DNA from: Bacillus sp. J33
Lineage (GTDB): Bacteria > Bacillota > Bacilli > Bacillales > Cytobacillaceae
DNA: 64,000 nucleotides
Assembly: GCF_000518885.1 (NCBI RefSeq)
Contig: NZ_JAEL01000007.1
Location: 36,654 to 100,653, forward strand
Direction: 5' to 3'
Shown one piece after another: positions 37,118 to 45,636 of this stretch (its first letter is position 1; the number at the start of each line of letters is the position of its first letter). The notes beneath the pieces are model-generated. The model saw only the letters and a program-made list of their open reading frames with translations. It searched no databases and had not been told where the DNA came from. The position numbers were made by a program, and so were the translations under genes.

Positions 37118-37131
37118 TGAAAAGGTTTACA
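37118..37131. promoter_or_regulatory. Candidate CcpA cre site
   Basis: TGAAAAGGTTTACA matches the 14-bp cre consensus except for one core base. It lies 22 bases upstream of the amidase gene, where a bound CcpA could block transcription. Confidence 0.4.
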
Positions 37132-37165
37132 TTTCATACTTTTAGCTTAATAGAGTAAGAGTATA

Positions 37166-37179
37166 GTTGTCTATACCAC
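37166..37179. promoter_or_regulatory. Candidate NagR (DRE) operator
   Basis: Minus strand GTGGTATAGACAAC, very close to the GTGGTCTAGACCAC-type DRE bound by NagR/DasR regulators. It lies 70 bases upstream of the first gene of the amidase-nagZ-namZ-nagP operon. NagR itself is not in the window. Confidence 0.65.
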
Positions 37180-37355
37180 ATAAGTCCTGTTCTAGTTAAA
37201 AACTTCCAGTTAAATCGGTGTTATTCTAGTTCTATGAGACTATTCAGAAAATTTTTTATTTAGTTGGCATCCAACCTGGTTTAAGATGAAGGCACTATTA
37301 TAAAAACATATAAGTGGCATTTGGAGAGTGCACAATTTACTTGTTTTAAGCAAAA
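37180..37355. other. Intergenic region
   Basis: AT-rich, non-coding. Contains the upstream side of the recycling operon promoter; nothing else could be assigned. Confidence 0.4.
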
Positions 37356-37477
37356 GACTGTTTTTATAAAGTTTGCTGCTTTAGGGGTGGCAAATTAAAT
37401 TAAATCAGCCTGAGTGATTGTAGCGGTATTCAACGGGGGGACTCATAAGTAAAACAACAATTCATGAGAAAAGAGCC
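37356..37477. repeat. Family 2 repeat, end-only remnant (122 bp)
   Basis: Left end GACTGTTTTTATAAAGTTTG and right end AACAATTCATGAGAAAAGAGCC match the two termini of the 9465-9754 copy in inverted order; the GC-rich core is absent. Confidence 0.6.
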
Positions 37478-37480
37478 AAC

Positions 37481-37507
37481 AAAAAAGCGGAATCCTAACT
37501 GGATTCC
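37481..37507 (-). terminator. Terminator of the ABC exporter gene
   Basis: Stem GGAATCC/GGATTCC with a 5-base loop and six U residues on the minus strand. Confidence 0.9.
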
Positions 37508-37510
37508 ACC

Positions 37511-39226
37511 CTATCTTTGGAACTGCACGTTATGAAGGCTGGCAAAAATACCGCCCTGCTCGATCAGTTCGTCATGTGTCCCTTCTTCTGCAATGCCATT
37601 TTCAGTAACAACGATAACACGGTCAGCGTTTCGAATGGTTGCAAGCCTATGGGCGATTACAAGTGTTGTGCGGTTTACAGCAAGCTCTGTTAGTGCTGTT
37701 TGAATGATGTGTTCGGTTTCAGTATCCAATGCTGATGTAGCTTCATCAAGTATGAGGATTGGCGGGTTTTTCAGAAACATTCTGGCAATGGCAATCCTCT
37801 GCTTTTGGCCTCCTGACAATTTCAGGCCTCTTTCCCCAATTTGTGTTTCATAGCCATGCGGAAGTGAGGCAATGAAATCCTCCAAGTGAGCTTTTTTAGC
37901 AGCTTCCGCTATCTGTTCATCTGAAGCTCCAAGCATACCGTAAGCAATATTTTCTTTCAGTGTGCCAGTGAACAGGAAGACATCCTGCTGCACAATGCCA
38001 ATTTGCGATCTTAATGATTTCTTCGTCATATCCCGAATGTCGATGCCATCAATCGAAATTCTTCCGTTGTTTACATCGTAAAAACGCGGAATCAGGGAAC
38101 AAATTGTTGTCTTTCCAGCACCGGATGGCCCTACAAAAGCAACAGTCTCGCCAGCTCTAATACTTAGGTTAATTCCATCCAGCACCGATTTATGTTCATC
38201 ATAGCTAAAGGAAACCTCAGTAAAACGGATATTCCCTCTTAAAGACTCAACCTCAATGGCATCCTTCCTATCCTCAACTTCCGGCTCTGTATCAATGATT
38301 TCCGTAAAGCGTTTGAAACCCGCCATACCTTTTGGATACAGTTCCATTAGCGCACTGATTTTATCGACAGGCTTTAATAGGACATTCACATATAGGACAA
38401 AGCCCACCAGTTCCCCATATGAAAGCTGCCCGCTAAAACTTAGCCATGAACCGTACACCAAAACAATAAGCATAATTAACCTTGTAAGCATATAAATCCC
38501 GGAGGCACTAAAGCTCATAATCTTATAAGCTGCAAGCTTAGCAAGGCGGAATTTGCCATTGTTTTCGGTAAATCTTTTAATCTCATAGCTTTCATTTGTA
38601 AATGACTGAACGACGCGCACACCCGAGACACTATCCTCCACCTGTGCGTTAACATCAGCAATTTCGCTATACATCCGTTTCCATGCCCTGTTCATCTTAA
38701 TATTGCAAAAGGCAATCAGCCATACCAGGAAAGGAAGAACGAATATGGTTACAATAGCAAGCTTTACATTAATGGTCAGCATAATCCAGAATGCTCCAAC
38801 AAAAGTCATGGCAGCAATAAATAAATCCTCGGGTCCATGATGGGCGAGCTCGCCAATATCCATGAGGTCATTGGTCACCCTGCTCATAATATGTCCAGTC
38901 TTGGTATTGTCAAAAAAGCGGAAAGACTGCCGCTGCACATGCTGAAACAGCTGTTGGCGCATATCTGTTTCAATATTTATCCCAAGCTTATGGCCCCAAT
39001 AGTTGACGACAAATTGCAGGAGCGTACTAGTCATATACAGGGCCAGAAGGCCAGCACTTACAGAGACAATCATTGACCAATTGCCGCTTGGAAGCAAACT
39101 GTCGATAAACCATTGAACCGCCAGCGGAAAACCGAGCTCGAGAACAGCTACAACTACAGCTGAGCTGAAATCAAGAATAAATAGCCGCTTATGCGGCCTA
39201 TAATAGGTAAAAAAACGCCGGATCAT
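37511..39226 (-). CDS. ABC exporter, fused membrane and ATPase domains
   Basis: 571 residues: six membrane helices (about 15-310) and an ATPase domain (about 330-571) with Walker A GPSGAGKTT, signature LSGGQKQR, Walker B ILILDEATSALD and switch H in VIAHRLAT. A half-size exporter that should work as a homodimer, like B. subtilis lipid/drug exporters. Monocistronic; the substrate cannot be told. Starts at an ATG with AGGAG 6 bases upstream. Confidence 0.92.
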   Translation of the reverse strand: MIRRFFTYYRPHKRLFILDFSSAVVVAVLELGFPLAVQWFIDSLLPSGNWSMIVSVSAGLLALYMTSTLLQFVVNYWGHKLGINIETDMRQQLFQHVQRQSFRFFDNTKTGHIMSRVTNDLMDIGELAHHGPEDLFIAAMTFVGAFWIMLTINVKLAIVTIFVLPFLVWLIAFCNIKMNRAWKRMYSEIADVNAQVEDSVSGVRVVQSFTNESYEIKRFTENNGKFRLAKLAAYKIMSFSASGIYMLTRLIMLIVLVYGSWLSFSGQLSYGELVGFVLYVNVLLKPVDKISALMELYPKGMAGFKRFTEIIDTEPEVEDRKDAIEVESLRGNIRFTEVSFSYDEHKSVLDGINLSIRAGETVAFVGPSGAGKTTICSLIPRFYDVNNGRISIDGIDIRDMTKKSLRSQIGIVQQDVFLFTGTLKENIAYGMLGASDEQIAEAAKKAHLEDFIASLPHGYETQIGERGLKLSGGQKQRIAIARMFLKNPPILILDEATSALDTETEHIIQTALTELAVNRTTLVIAHRLATIRNADRVIVVTENGIAEEGTHDELIEQGGIFASLHNVQFQR

Positions 39227-39390
39227 ACTTTTCTCCTTTGCTGAATAAAAATTATTCCAATAACTTTTAAATTAAAAATCGTACCAGTGTTTTGCGCATC
39301 TGGAACGATTTTGCATTAAAGCATATATTTAAACTGCTTAGAAATCCGAAATATCTGCTACATAAATTATAGGGAACCAATTTTCAGAAA

Positions 39391-39834
39391 TCAATAACTT
39401 CCCTTTGATTTAAATTGAATTTTGCGGATGAATTGATTGAGTACTTCTGATATGACAAGCCCGACAGCAATGGCACCCGAAATCATGAACGCCTTTGCAG
39501 CAAGCTGAATGGCGGCATTATAGTCATTTTCCACAAAATTCCTCATTGCATCATAGGCAAGTCCCCCTGGCACAAGCGGTATAATGCCTGCAACGCTAAA
39601 AATGATGATTGGCGTTTTGTAGATTTTGGCAAATATCTGGCTGATTAAGGCAATTGTAAAAGCTGCAATTAGGGAAGAAATGACCGCATCGTAATCGCGG
39701 TTTACCAGCCAAATATAAACCAGCCAGCCAACCATGCCGACAAATCCGCACTTCAGCAATGATTTTTTTGGAGCATTAAAGAGCACTCCAAACCCAGCCG
39801 ATGCTATAAAACTTGTAATTAAGTGAGTGAACAT
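39391..39834 (-). CDS. ThrE_2 subunit of a two-part threonine/serine-type exporter
   Basis: 147 residues with 4-5 membrane helices and the DUF3815/ThrE_2 features PLVPGGLAYDAMRN. It is downstream of the DUF1212 partner by 24 bases. Together they equal one full ThrE exporter, as with E. coli YjjB/YjjP. GGAGG precedes the ATG. Confidence 0.87.
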   Translation of the reverse strand: MFTHLITSFIASAGFGVLFNAPKKSLLKCGFVGMVGWLVYIWLVNRDYDAVISSLIAAFTIALISQIFAKIYKTPIIIFSVAGIIPLVPGGLAYDAMRNFVENDYNAAIQLAAKAFMISGAIAVGLVISEVLNQFIRKIQFKSKGSY

Positions 39835-39858
39835 GCATTTTTTCCTCCAATAAAGGAT

Positions 39859-40611
39859 TTAAAAAGTAAACACAAGGGCAATGCCAGCTCCAATGGCAAA
39901 TGCTGTTAGAAACGCTTCCGCTCCCTTCGACAAACCGGAAACTAGGTGGCCAGCCATTAAATCCCGTACAGCATTAGTAATCAGCAGACCAGGAACGAGA
40001 GGCATCACAGAGCCTATGATAATTTTATCCAGCTCACTCCCTATTCCCAGCTCAACAAATAAATAGGCTAAAAGCCCAATCAATAAAGACGCAATAAACT
40101 CGGAAAAGAACTTAATCTGAACCACTCGGTGGACATATATAAATGAAGCGAAACCTAGTCCCCCAGCAATCATTGCCGGTATAAAATCCATCCACTGCCC
40201 CAAAAACATAATTAAGAAACAGCCGCTGGCAATAGAAGCTGCCAGGAGCTGCTGGTAAACCGGGAAAGTGTAGTCTGCACTTTCAATTTCTTTCAGTCTG
40301 GCTAGCGCCGCTTTCCCCTCCAGCTCCCCGCTGCTGATCTTTCGCGAAATCCCGTTAACAAGAGTTACTTTATATAAATCAGTTGAACGTTCTGAAATGC
40401 GGATAAGCTTTGCAGGTTCAGTGCCATCAGTTGAAAAAATGATTCCTGTCGGTGTCACATAGCTGTGGGAATCAGGAATCCCTAAAGAGGCTGCAATCCT
40501 CGTCATCGTGTCCTCTACCCGATATGTTTCTGCTCCGCCCTGCAGCATAATTTTACCCGCAAGCAAGCATAATTCAATTACTTCTATTGTTGGCGGATGC
40601 TCTTTCCCCAT
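39859..40611 (-). CDS. ThrE/DUF1212 subunit of a two-part exporter
   Basis: 250 residues. A soluble N-terminal domain (MLQGGAETYRVEDTMTRIA, VTPTGIIFS) is followed by about five helices with GSVMPLVPGLLITNAVRD. The family moves small amino acids or dicarboxylates out of the cell. The ATG at 40611 follows AAGGTG by 6 bases. First gene of the pair. Confidence 0.87.
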   Translation of the reverse strand: MGKEHPPTIEVIELCLLAGKIMLQGGAETYRVEDTMTRIAASLGIPDSHSYVTPTGIIFSTDGTEPAKLIRISERSTDLYKVTLVNGISRKISSGELEGKAALARLKEIESADYTFPVYQQLLAASIASGCFLIMFLGQWMDFIPAMIAGGLGFASFIYVHRVVQIKFFSEFIASLLIGLLAYLFVELGIGSELDKIIIGSVMPLVPGLLITNAVRDLMAGHLVSGLSKGAEAFLTAFAIGAGIALVFTF

Positions 40612-40730
40612 TCTTTCACCTTCTTTAATGAACCAATTTTTATGAAATCCTCTATTATAAGGTAACATCTTAAATGAAAAGATAAACGAAAGGAAGACCT
40701 TTTTAGGAAAAAATTTTTACGATTTAAATA

Positions 40731-40759
40731 AAAAACGACTATTCTTTTTTGAATAGCCG
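40731..40759 (-). terminator. Terminator of tnrA
   Basis: Stem CGACTATTC/GAATAGCCG with an A/T loop and a U run, 9 bases after the tnrA stop. Confidence 0.88.
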
Positions 40760-40767
40760 CCTTACCT

Positions 40768-41091
40768 TTATTTTTTTCTTATTCCAAATCGTGCATTAAT
40801 CTGCCCCTGTATCATTTTATTGCGTGTCACCTGATCATCTTTTTTCTTTTTTCTTTTTAATTCAGACCGTATTTCCTCCGTTCTGACTCCCTCTTCCCTT
40901 TTGTTGGCTATATCGATAAGCCTTTCTACATCTGAAAAAGAGTATTTTCTGCTTCCGCGGTCCGATCTTTCAGGGAAAACCAATTTCCTTTCTTCATAAT
41001 ACCGAATCTGGCGCTCGCTCAGCCCTGTCAGTTCGCTCACTGTTCCGATTGAAATGACTTTTCTGTTCTTGTAAGAAGCTTCATTCTCCAA
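40768..41091 (-). CDS. tnrA: Nitrogen-metabolism regulator TnrA (MerR family)
   Basis: 107 residues with a MerR helix-turn-helix; [26 protein letters not shown] and [25 protein letters not shown] closely follow B. subtilis TnrA (110 aa). The C-terminal tail ([13 protein letters not shown]) is the glutamine-synthetase-binding segment. TnrA turns on nitrogen-scavenging genes when glutamine is short. It starts at TTG with GAGG 9 bases upstream. A TnrA box at 41159-41175 indicates self-activation. Confidence 0.93.
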   Translation of the reverse strand: MENEASYKNRKVISIGTVSELTGLSERQIRYYEERKLVFPERSDRGSRKYSFSDVERLIDIANKREEGVRTEEIRSELKRKKKKDDQVTRNKMIQGQINARFGIRKK

Positions 41092-41124
41092 CCAACGTCA
41101 CCTCAAATTCAACTGTTTTCTTTC

Positions 41125-41130
41125 ATTATA
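41125..41130 (-). promoter_or_regulatory. -10 box of tnrA
   Basis: Minus-strand TATAAT 34 bases before the start codon, without a good -35, as expected of an activator-dependent promoter. Confidence 0.6.
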
Positions 41131-41158
41131 CTAATCTGATGGCAATTTTCATCCATAA

Positions 41159-41175
41159 TGTAAGAAAATCTAACA
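41159..41175. promoter_or_regulatory. TnrA box
   Basis: TGTAAGAAAATCTAACA is an exact match to the TnrA consensus TGTNA-N7-TNACA. Its centre is about 48 bp upstream of the start site predicted from the -10 box, the usual place for TnrA activation. Confidence 0.85.
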
Positions 41176-41275
41176 TATTTTTAAAAAACTGCGTCATAAA
41201 ACCTTACATATTTAGTGACTTACTGTTTTGCTTTTTATAGAATGACAGAAACAATAAAGAAAAGAGGAGATCCCG

Positions 41276-41440
41276 ATGCAATATCTGCGAAAAGCCATTG
41301 AAAAAAAACGGCAGTATCTGATTGGTTTGCTGATTAAATCCGGCGGTGAGTACCAGCATTCCGAGCCCGCATTGCAAAAACTTACTTTGACAGAACTTGA
41401 AGTAATTTTTAAGAAACATAAAAATAGGAATAGTTTTTGA
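41276..41440 (+). CDS. 54-aa FbpA-like small basic protein
   Basis: ATG 41276 with GAGGAGA 6 bases upstream. Residues 3-45 (YLRKAIEKKRQYLIGLLIKSG ... LTLTELEVIF, split here for length) fit the Fur-regulated basic protein family FbpA, small proteins that in B. subtilis help spare iron. No clear Fur box was identified upstream. Paired with the 45-aa gene 14 bases downstream. Confidence 0.7.
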   Translation: MQYLRKAIEKKRQYLIGLLIKSGGEYQHSEPALQKLTLTELEVIFKKHKNRNSF

Positions 41441-41454
41441 ACAGGGGGATGAAA

Positions 41455-41592
41455 ATGGAGCCAAAAGATGCGATTGATTTAGCTAAAAAAATTATTGAAC
41501 TGGATTTATTGCGCGATCAGATATGGGAAAGCTTTGCTGCCGCGGCTGGAGACCAGGCTTATGAAATTTTAAGAAATGTGCAGAATAATTAA
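41455..41592 (+). CDS. 45-aa protein, unknown
   Basis: ATG 41455 with AGGGGG 6 bases upstream. An acidic, helical peptide (DAIDLAKKIIELDLLRDQIWESF). It is 14 bases after the FbpA-like gene and ends 3 bases before a terminator, so the two form a small operon. Not recognised. Confidence 0.65.
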   Translation: MEPKDAIDLAKKIIELDLLRDQIWESFAAAAGDQAYEILRNVQNN

Positions 41593-41595
41593 CAT

Positions 41596-41623
41596 GGAAC
41601 GCTTGAATAAAGCGTTCTTTTTT
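41596..41623 (+). terminator. Terminator of the small-protein operon
   Basis: Stem GAACGCTT/AAGCGTTC and six T residues. Confidence 0.92.
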
Positions 41624-41728
41624 ATGGATTAATAAATTCTTCCCCTTTTCAACTTTTAATAAATTTGTTATTATGCCATTGTCGGTTTCCGATATTGGAT
41701 TTCGAAATCAACTTAAGGAGGATTCTAT

Positions 41729-42037
41729 TTGGAAGATAAAATATTGCGGAAGCTGTTTCTGGGATTTATTCAAATACACATTCTGCATCATGCCAAAGAA
41801 CATCCCATTTTCGGAATGTGGATGCTTGAAGAATTGAAGGAGCATGGTTATAGCATAAGTTCAGGGACACTGTATCCAATCCTTCATTCAATGGAATCCG
41901 ATGGGTTGCTCCACCAGGAACAAAGAAATGTTGATGGCAAAATCCGTAAATATTATTCCGCAACGGATAAAGGAATTTTAGTCCTTGAGGAAGCCAGAAA
42001 AAAGGCTTACGAACTCTTCAAAGAAATAAAAGATTAA
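41729..42037 (+). CDS. PadR-family transcriptional regulator
   Basis: 102 residues with the PadR winged helix (HILHHAKEHPIFGMWMLEELKEHGYSIS.. and SGTLYPILHSMESDGLL). TTG start with AAGGAGG 7 bases upstream. It is 13 bases upstream of chrA on the same strand, so it probably controls that gene. Confidence 0.9.
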   Translation: MEDKILRKLFLGFIQIHILHHAKEHPIFGMWMLEELKEHGYSISSGTLYPILHSMESDGLLHQEQRNVDGKIRKYYSATDKGILVLEEARKKAYELFKEIKD

Positions 42038-42050
42038 AAGGGGATGCATA

Positions 42051-43241
42051 ATGGGAAAAACCAATCCAAGTTTTAAATCATTACTGGAAATACTAATCAT
42101 TTCAACACGGCTCGGGTTCACCTCTTTCGGGGGCCCTGTCGCCCATCTTGGCTACTTTCACGATGAGTATGTCCGAAGAAGAAAATGGATGGACGAAAAA
42201 AGCTATGCTGATTTAGTGGCTCTTTGCCAGTTCCTGCCCGGGCCAGCAAGCAGCCAGGTGGGCATTGGCATTGGAGTAATGAGAGCAGGCGTTGCTGGGG
42301 GCATCATGGCCTTTCTTGGATTCACACTGCCGTCAGTTATTGCATTGATTATCTTTGCAATCCTTCTTCAGGGGATAGATGTAGGAGAAGCAGGCTGGAT
42401 ACATGGGCTAAAAGTCGTCGCGGTTGCCGTAGTTGCACATGCCATCCTGGGAATGGCGCAAAAGCTTGTACCGGACCTTCCGAGAAAAACACTCGCGCTG
42501 CTAGCTATTATCGCAGCTTTATTGTGGCAATCAGCTTTTACGCAAGTAGCAATCATTCTAGTTTCGGGTTTTATTGGTTTCCTAATTTATAAAAAACATT
42601 CCGATAAAGATGAGGCAAAAATTCATTTTCCAATCTCAAAAGGTTTTGCTATCGGATGCTTAGTGCTTTTCTTTGGCCTGTTAATATTGCTGCCAATCCT
42701 AAGGGAGTTAACTGCCCTCGATTGGGTAGCTCTATTCGATAGCTTTTACCGGTCGGGTTCGCTTGTATTTGGCGGAGGCCATGTGGTCCTTCCATTACTG
42801 GAGCGTGAATTTGTTCCAACCGGGTGGCTGAGTGAAGAAGCCTTCCTGGCAGGTTATGGAGCAGCACAGGCTGTGCCAGGACCTTTATTTACATTTGCGG
42901 CCTATATTGGAGCTGTTATTAATGGATGGCAAGGCGGTTTACTTGCAACAGCTGCCATATTCCTTCCTGCCTTTCTTTTAATTTTAGGTACACTTCCTTT
43001 CTGGGACACTCTTCGCCGCAATCCTAAGATTAAAGGAGCTTTAATGGGTGTAAACGCAGCTGTTGTTGGTATCTTAATTGCTGCCTTTTATCACCCTATC
43101 TGGACAAGCAGCATAATGGAACCAGCAGATTTTGCTTTTGCTGCTGTTTTATTTAGTATGCTCGTCTATTGGAAGCTGCCGCCATGGGTGGTTGTTGTAA
43201 CTGGAGCCATTGGCGGAATTATCTTAGGATCCATCTTTTAA
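42051..43241 (+). CDS. chrA: Chromate transporter ChrA, two-domain form
   Basis: 396 residues, about 10-11 helices, with two homologous CHR halves: RLGFTSFGGPVAHLGYF plus LCQFLPGPASSQVG in the first, SLVFGGGHVVLPLLERE plus AQAVPGPLFTFAAYIG in the second. The family exports chromate; in soil bacteria the true substrate may be another oxyanion. Operon with the PadR gene; followed by a terminator. Confidence 0.92.
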   Translation: MGKTNPSFKSLLEILIISTRLGFTSFGGPVAHLGYFHDEYVRRRKWMDEKSYADLVALCQFLPGPASSQVGIGIGVMRAGVAGGIMAFLGFTLPSVIALIIFAILLQGIDVGEAGWIHGLKVVAVAVVAHAILGMAQKLVPDLPRKTLALLAIIAALLWQSAFTQVAIILVSGFIGFLIYKKHSDKDEAKIHFPISKGFAIGCLVLFFGLLILLPILRELTALDWVALFDSFYRSGSLVFGGGHVVLPLLEREFVPTGWLSEEAFLAGYGAAQAVPGPLFTFAAYIGAVINGWQGGLLATAAIFLPAFLLILGTLPFWDTLRRNPKIKGALMGVNAAVVGILIAAFYHPIWTSSIMEPADFAFAAVLFSMLVYWKLPPWVVVVTGAIGGIILGSIF

Positions 43242-43250
43242 ATTCTAATG

Positions 43251-43279
43251 TCCCTCATAATTTTTATGAGGGACTTTTT
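43251..43279 (+). terminator. Terminator of chrA
   Basis: Perfect 10-bp stem TCCCTCATAA/TTATGAGGGA with T run. Confidence 0.92.
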
Positions 43280-43403
43280 GGTGATGCTTTTTCTCCATTT
43301 TGGCCTTCATCCCCCTTATGAAGGACTTTTCGGTGGATTCTATTACACCATTTGGCCGTTATCCCTCTTCTGAGCAACTTACTTCCTTAAGACAAAAGAA
43401 ATA

Positions 43404-43424
43404 GCTGCCGAAACCCGCGGCAGC
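43404..43424. terminator. Hairpin at the end of the nitrate-sensing operon
   Basis: GCTGCCG/CGGCAGC stem, T7 on one side and a less regular U-rich run on the other. It lies 5 bases beyond the PAS histidine kinase stop on the minus strand. Confidence 0.75.
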
Positions 43425-43429
43425 TTTTT

Positions 43430-45157
43430 TTATAATGGTATTTCCAGTACCACTCTTGTACCCTTATTTTTTTCTGAATGTACTTTAATGGTGCCCTCTG
43501 CAGCTTTTGCTCTTTCTTCCATACTGAATAGGCCGACACCCCGAGTGACTTCATTAGCGTTAAACCCTTTGCCTTTATCTTCAATTACTACACGAATTTC
43601 CTTATCCATTTGCCTGATCGTAACGGATGCTTCATCTGCATCAGCATATTTCCTTACATTAGTCAGCGCTTCCTGAATGATCCTGTAAACCGTGATCTCT
43701 TTGTTGGGGCTGAGGCGGGAGGTCAGGTAGCAGTCAAAATGAACATTAATATTATGATGTTCTGAAAAACGGACCAAATAAGATCTGATTGCAGGAATCA
43801 GCCCCAAATCATCTAAAACGGAAGGGCGCAGCTCCCATGAAAGATCACGGAGCTCTTCAATGATTTCAGCAGCTTCATCTTGCATTTGCTCAAGGAGAGG
43901 ATGGCTAATTTCTGCCTGAAGCCGGTTGATTGTAATCAAATGGCTGTATAGATTCTGGCCTATTCCATCATGAAGCTCACGCGATAATCTTTTCCGTTCA
44001 TCTTCCTGAACATCAATAATACGTGTCATCATTTTTTTCAGCTCTTCTTCCGCATTCTTTCTTTGTGTAACTTCATGGCGAATGGCAAGATGCTGATAGG
44101 GCTTCCCTTTTTCATCAAGAAAAGGGACAATCGTTGTATCAACCCAATAATACGTTCCATCTTTCGCTTTGTTCTTGATTTCTCCTTTCCATACCTGCCC
44201 TGAAGAAATCGTGTTCCATAAGTCTCTGAAAAACTCTTTAGAATGATAACCTGAGTTTATGATTCTGTGATCCTGTCCAAGCAATTCCTCTCTAGAATAT
44301 TTTGAGACTTTGCAGAACTGATTATTGACATATTTAATAATTCCTTTTTGGTCGGTAATTGCGACGATCGAGGAGGCATCAAGAGCAAACTTAAGATCGA
44401 TAAGCTCATTGACCGATTTTTTCAGTTCCTCGACAACCCGTTTATATTCAGTTATTTCTTTTCGGATAGCCAAATATTTATAGGGCTTCCCTTTCTCATC
44501 AATGAAAGGAACAATCGTTGTGTCAACCCAATAAAAGGTTCCATCCTTTGCTTTATTCTTAATTTCTCCACGCCACACAATTCCGCTTGAGATGGTTTTC
44601 CATAAATCTTCCATAAATTCTTTGGAATGATAGCCAGAGTTAATAATTCGATGGTCTTTTCCAATTAGCTCCTCTGCCGAATATTTTGATACCTCACAGA
44701 ACTTTTCGTTGACGTAATTAATCTTGCCTTTTGGGTCTGTGAAGGCGACTATTGTTGATTCATCAAGAGCAAATTGAAGGTCCACCATTTCATTTAATGG
44801 GTATGACTGCTGCTTTTTTAGGCGGGAACGATCCTTGACTGAATGAAAAACAATTAAAAAATAGCTTTCATTGTAAAGCTTGAATGAGTTAATACTATAG
44901 AAAATTGAAAATAATTCTCCATTCCGATGAAGGCCATATTCATGGACCACTTTGCCTTCTTCTGTTGCCAGCGGCGTAATATCTGGCATTAGCTCCCTTA
45001 AGCTCTTCCCCTCCAGCTCATTTTCCTTATAGCCAAATTGTTCATGTGCCTGCTTGTTCGCGTAGAAGATGTTTCCCAATTTATTAATAAGAATGGTAGC
45101 ATCACTGGAATCAGGAGCAATCCCACTTTTTGCAGGTATTTGATTATTCCTGTCCAT
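43430..45157 (-). CDS. PAS-PAS-PAS histidine kinase (HisKA_3), NreB/NarX-like
   Basis: 575 residues, no membrane segment. PAS1 about 15-110; PAS2 about 126-240 and PAS3 about 254-368 are near-copies of each other, offset by 128 residues; dimerisation/phosphoacceptor helix with His396 in ELHDGIGQ; HATPase domain to the end (GVGLFSMEERA). NreB of staphylococci binds an oxygen-labile 4Fe-4S cluster with four Cys in its PAS domain, but here I find no such Cys set, so a different signal is expected. Last gene of the 12-gene block, next to the NreA-like and NreC-like genes. Confidence 0.88.
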   Translation of the reverse strand: MDRNNQIPAKSGIAPDSSDATILINKLGNIFYANKQAHEQFGYKENELEGKSLRELMPDITPLATEEGKVVHEYGLHRNGELFSIFYSINSFKLYNESYFLIVFHSVKDRSRLKKQQSYPLNEMVDLQFALDESTIVAFTDPKGKINYVNEKFCEVSKYSAEELIGKDHRIINSGYHSKEFMEDLWKTISSGIVWRGEIKNKAKDGTFYWVDTTIVPFIDEKGKPYKYLAIRKEITEYKRVVEELKKSVNELIDLKFALDASSIVAITDQKGIIKYVNNQFCKVSKYSREELLGQDHRIINSGYHSKEFFRDLWNTISSGQVWKGEIKNKAKDGTYYWVDTTIVPFLDEKGKPYQHLAIRHEVTQRKNAEEELKKMMTRIIDVQEDERKRLSRELHDGIGQNLYSHLITINRLQAEISHPLLEQMQDEAAEIIEELRDLSWELRPSVLDDLGLIPAIRSYLVRFSEHHNINVHFDCYLTSRLSPNKEITVYRIIQEALTNVRKYADADEASVTIRQMDKEIRVVIEDKGKGFNANEVTRGVGLFSMEERAKAAEGTIKVHSEKNKGTRVVLEIPL

Positions 45158-45177
45158 TTTCTTTCCCCCAGTTGGAA

Positions 45178-45636
45178 TTAGTTTTCGCTGTTCAACTTCT
45201 GTTCGAGCCTTCTGGCGGCTTCCCGGACAGTCCTTTGGTCATTTTCAATAATAGGCTGCCCCGTTCGATTCCCAACCAAAAGGACACCTTTAGGAATGCC
45301 CTTAAAATGGATGGGAACAGCATAGGCAAATTTTAGGCCTTCTGCTAGCATAATGGGGTATTCTAATGCTTTCCCTGATATATTCTCCGGAAAGTTTTCT
45401 ACAGACATCGGCCTTCCAGTTGAAATGACCTTCCCGGCAATGCCTTTTCCATACCTGACTGTAATCCGTTTATATTTTTCATTGCTATTGCCAGCAGCAT
45501 AATGCCACCTAACATCAGGGCCATCAGTATTCTGCAGGGCCAAACCGGCAAAATCACATTCCAATTCAGATAAAACCTTTTCGCATGCTTGGTCTATCTG
45601 TCCGCCACCAGCCTGTTGACACCCCTTATATTCCAT
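45178..45636 (-). CDS. GAF-domain nitrate-sensor protein, NreA-like
   Basis: 152 residues forming a single GAF domain. Segments such as WHYAAGNSNEKYKRITVRYGKGIAG and GRPMSVENFP resemble staphylococcal NreA, which binds nitrate and controls the kinase NreB. It starts inside the end of the response regulator gene (11-base overlap) and ends 20 bases before the PAS kinase. So the Nre order here is nreC-nreA-nreB. Confidence 0.82.
   Translation of the reverse strand: MEYKGCQQAGGGQIDQACEKVLSELECDFAGLALQNTDGPDVRWHYAAGNSNEKYKRITVRYGKGIAGKVISTGRPMSVENFPENISGKALEYPIMLAEGLKFAYAVPIHFKGIPKGVLLVGNRTGQPIIENDQRTVREAARRLEQKLNSEN

Noticed and set aside
43430..45157. Calling the kinase NreB
   Set aside because: The cysteine set that binds the Fe-S cluster in NreB is not visible and there are three PAS domains, so only a general NreB/NarX likeness is claimed.
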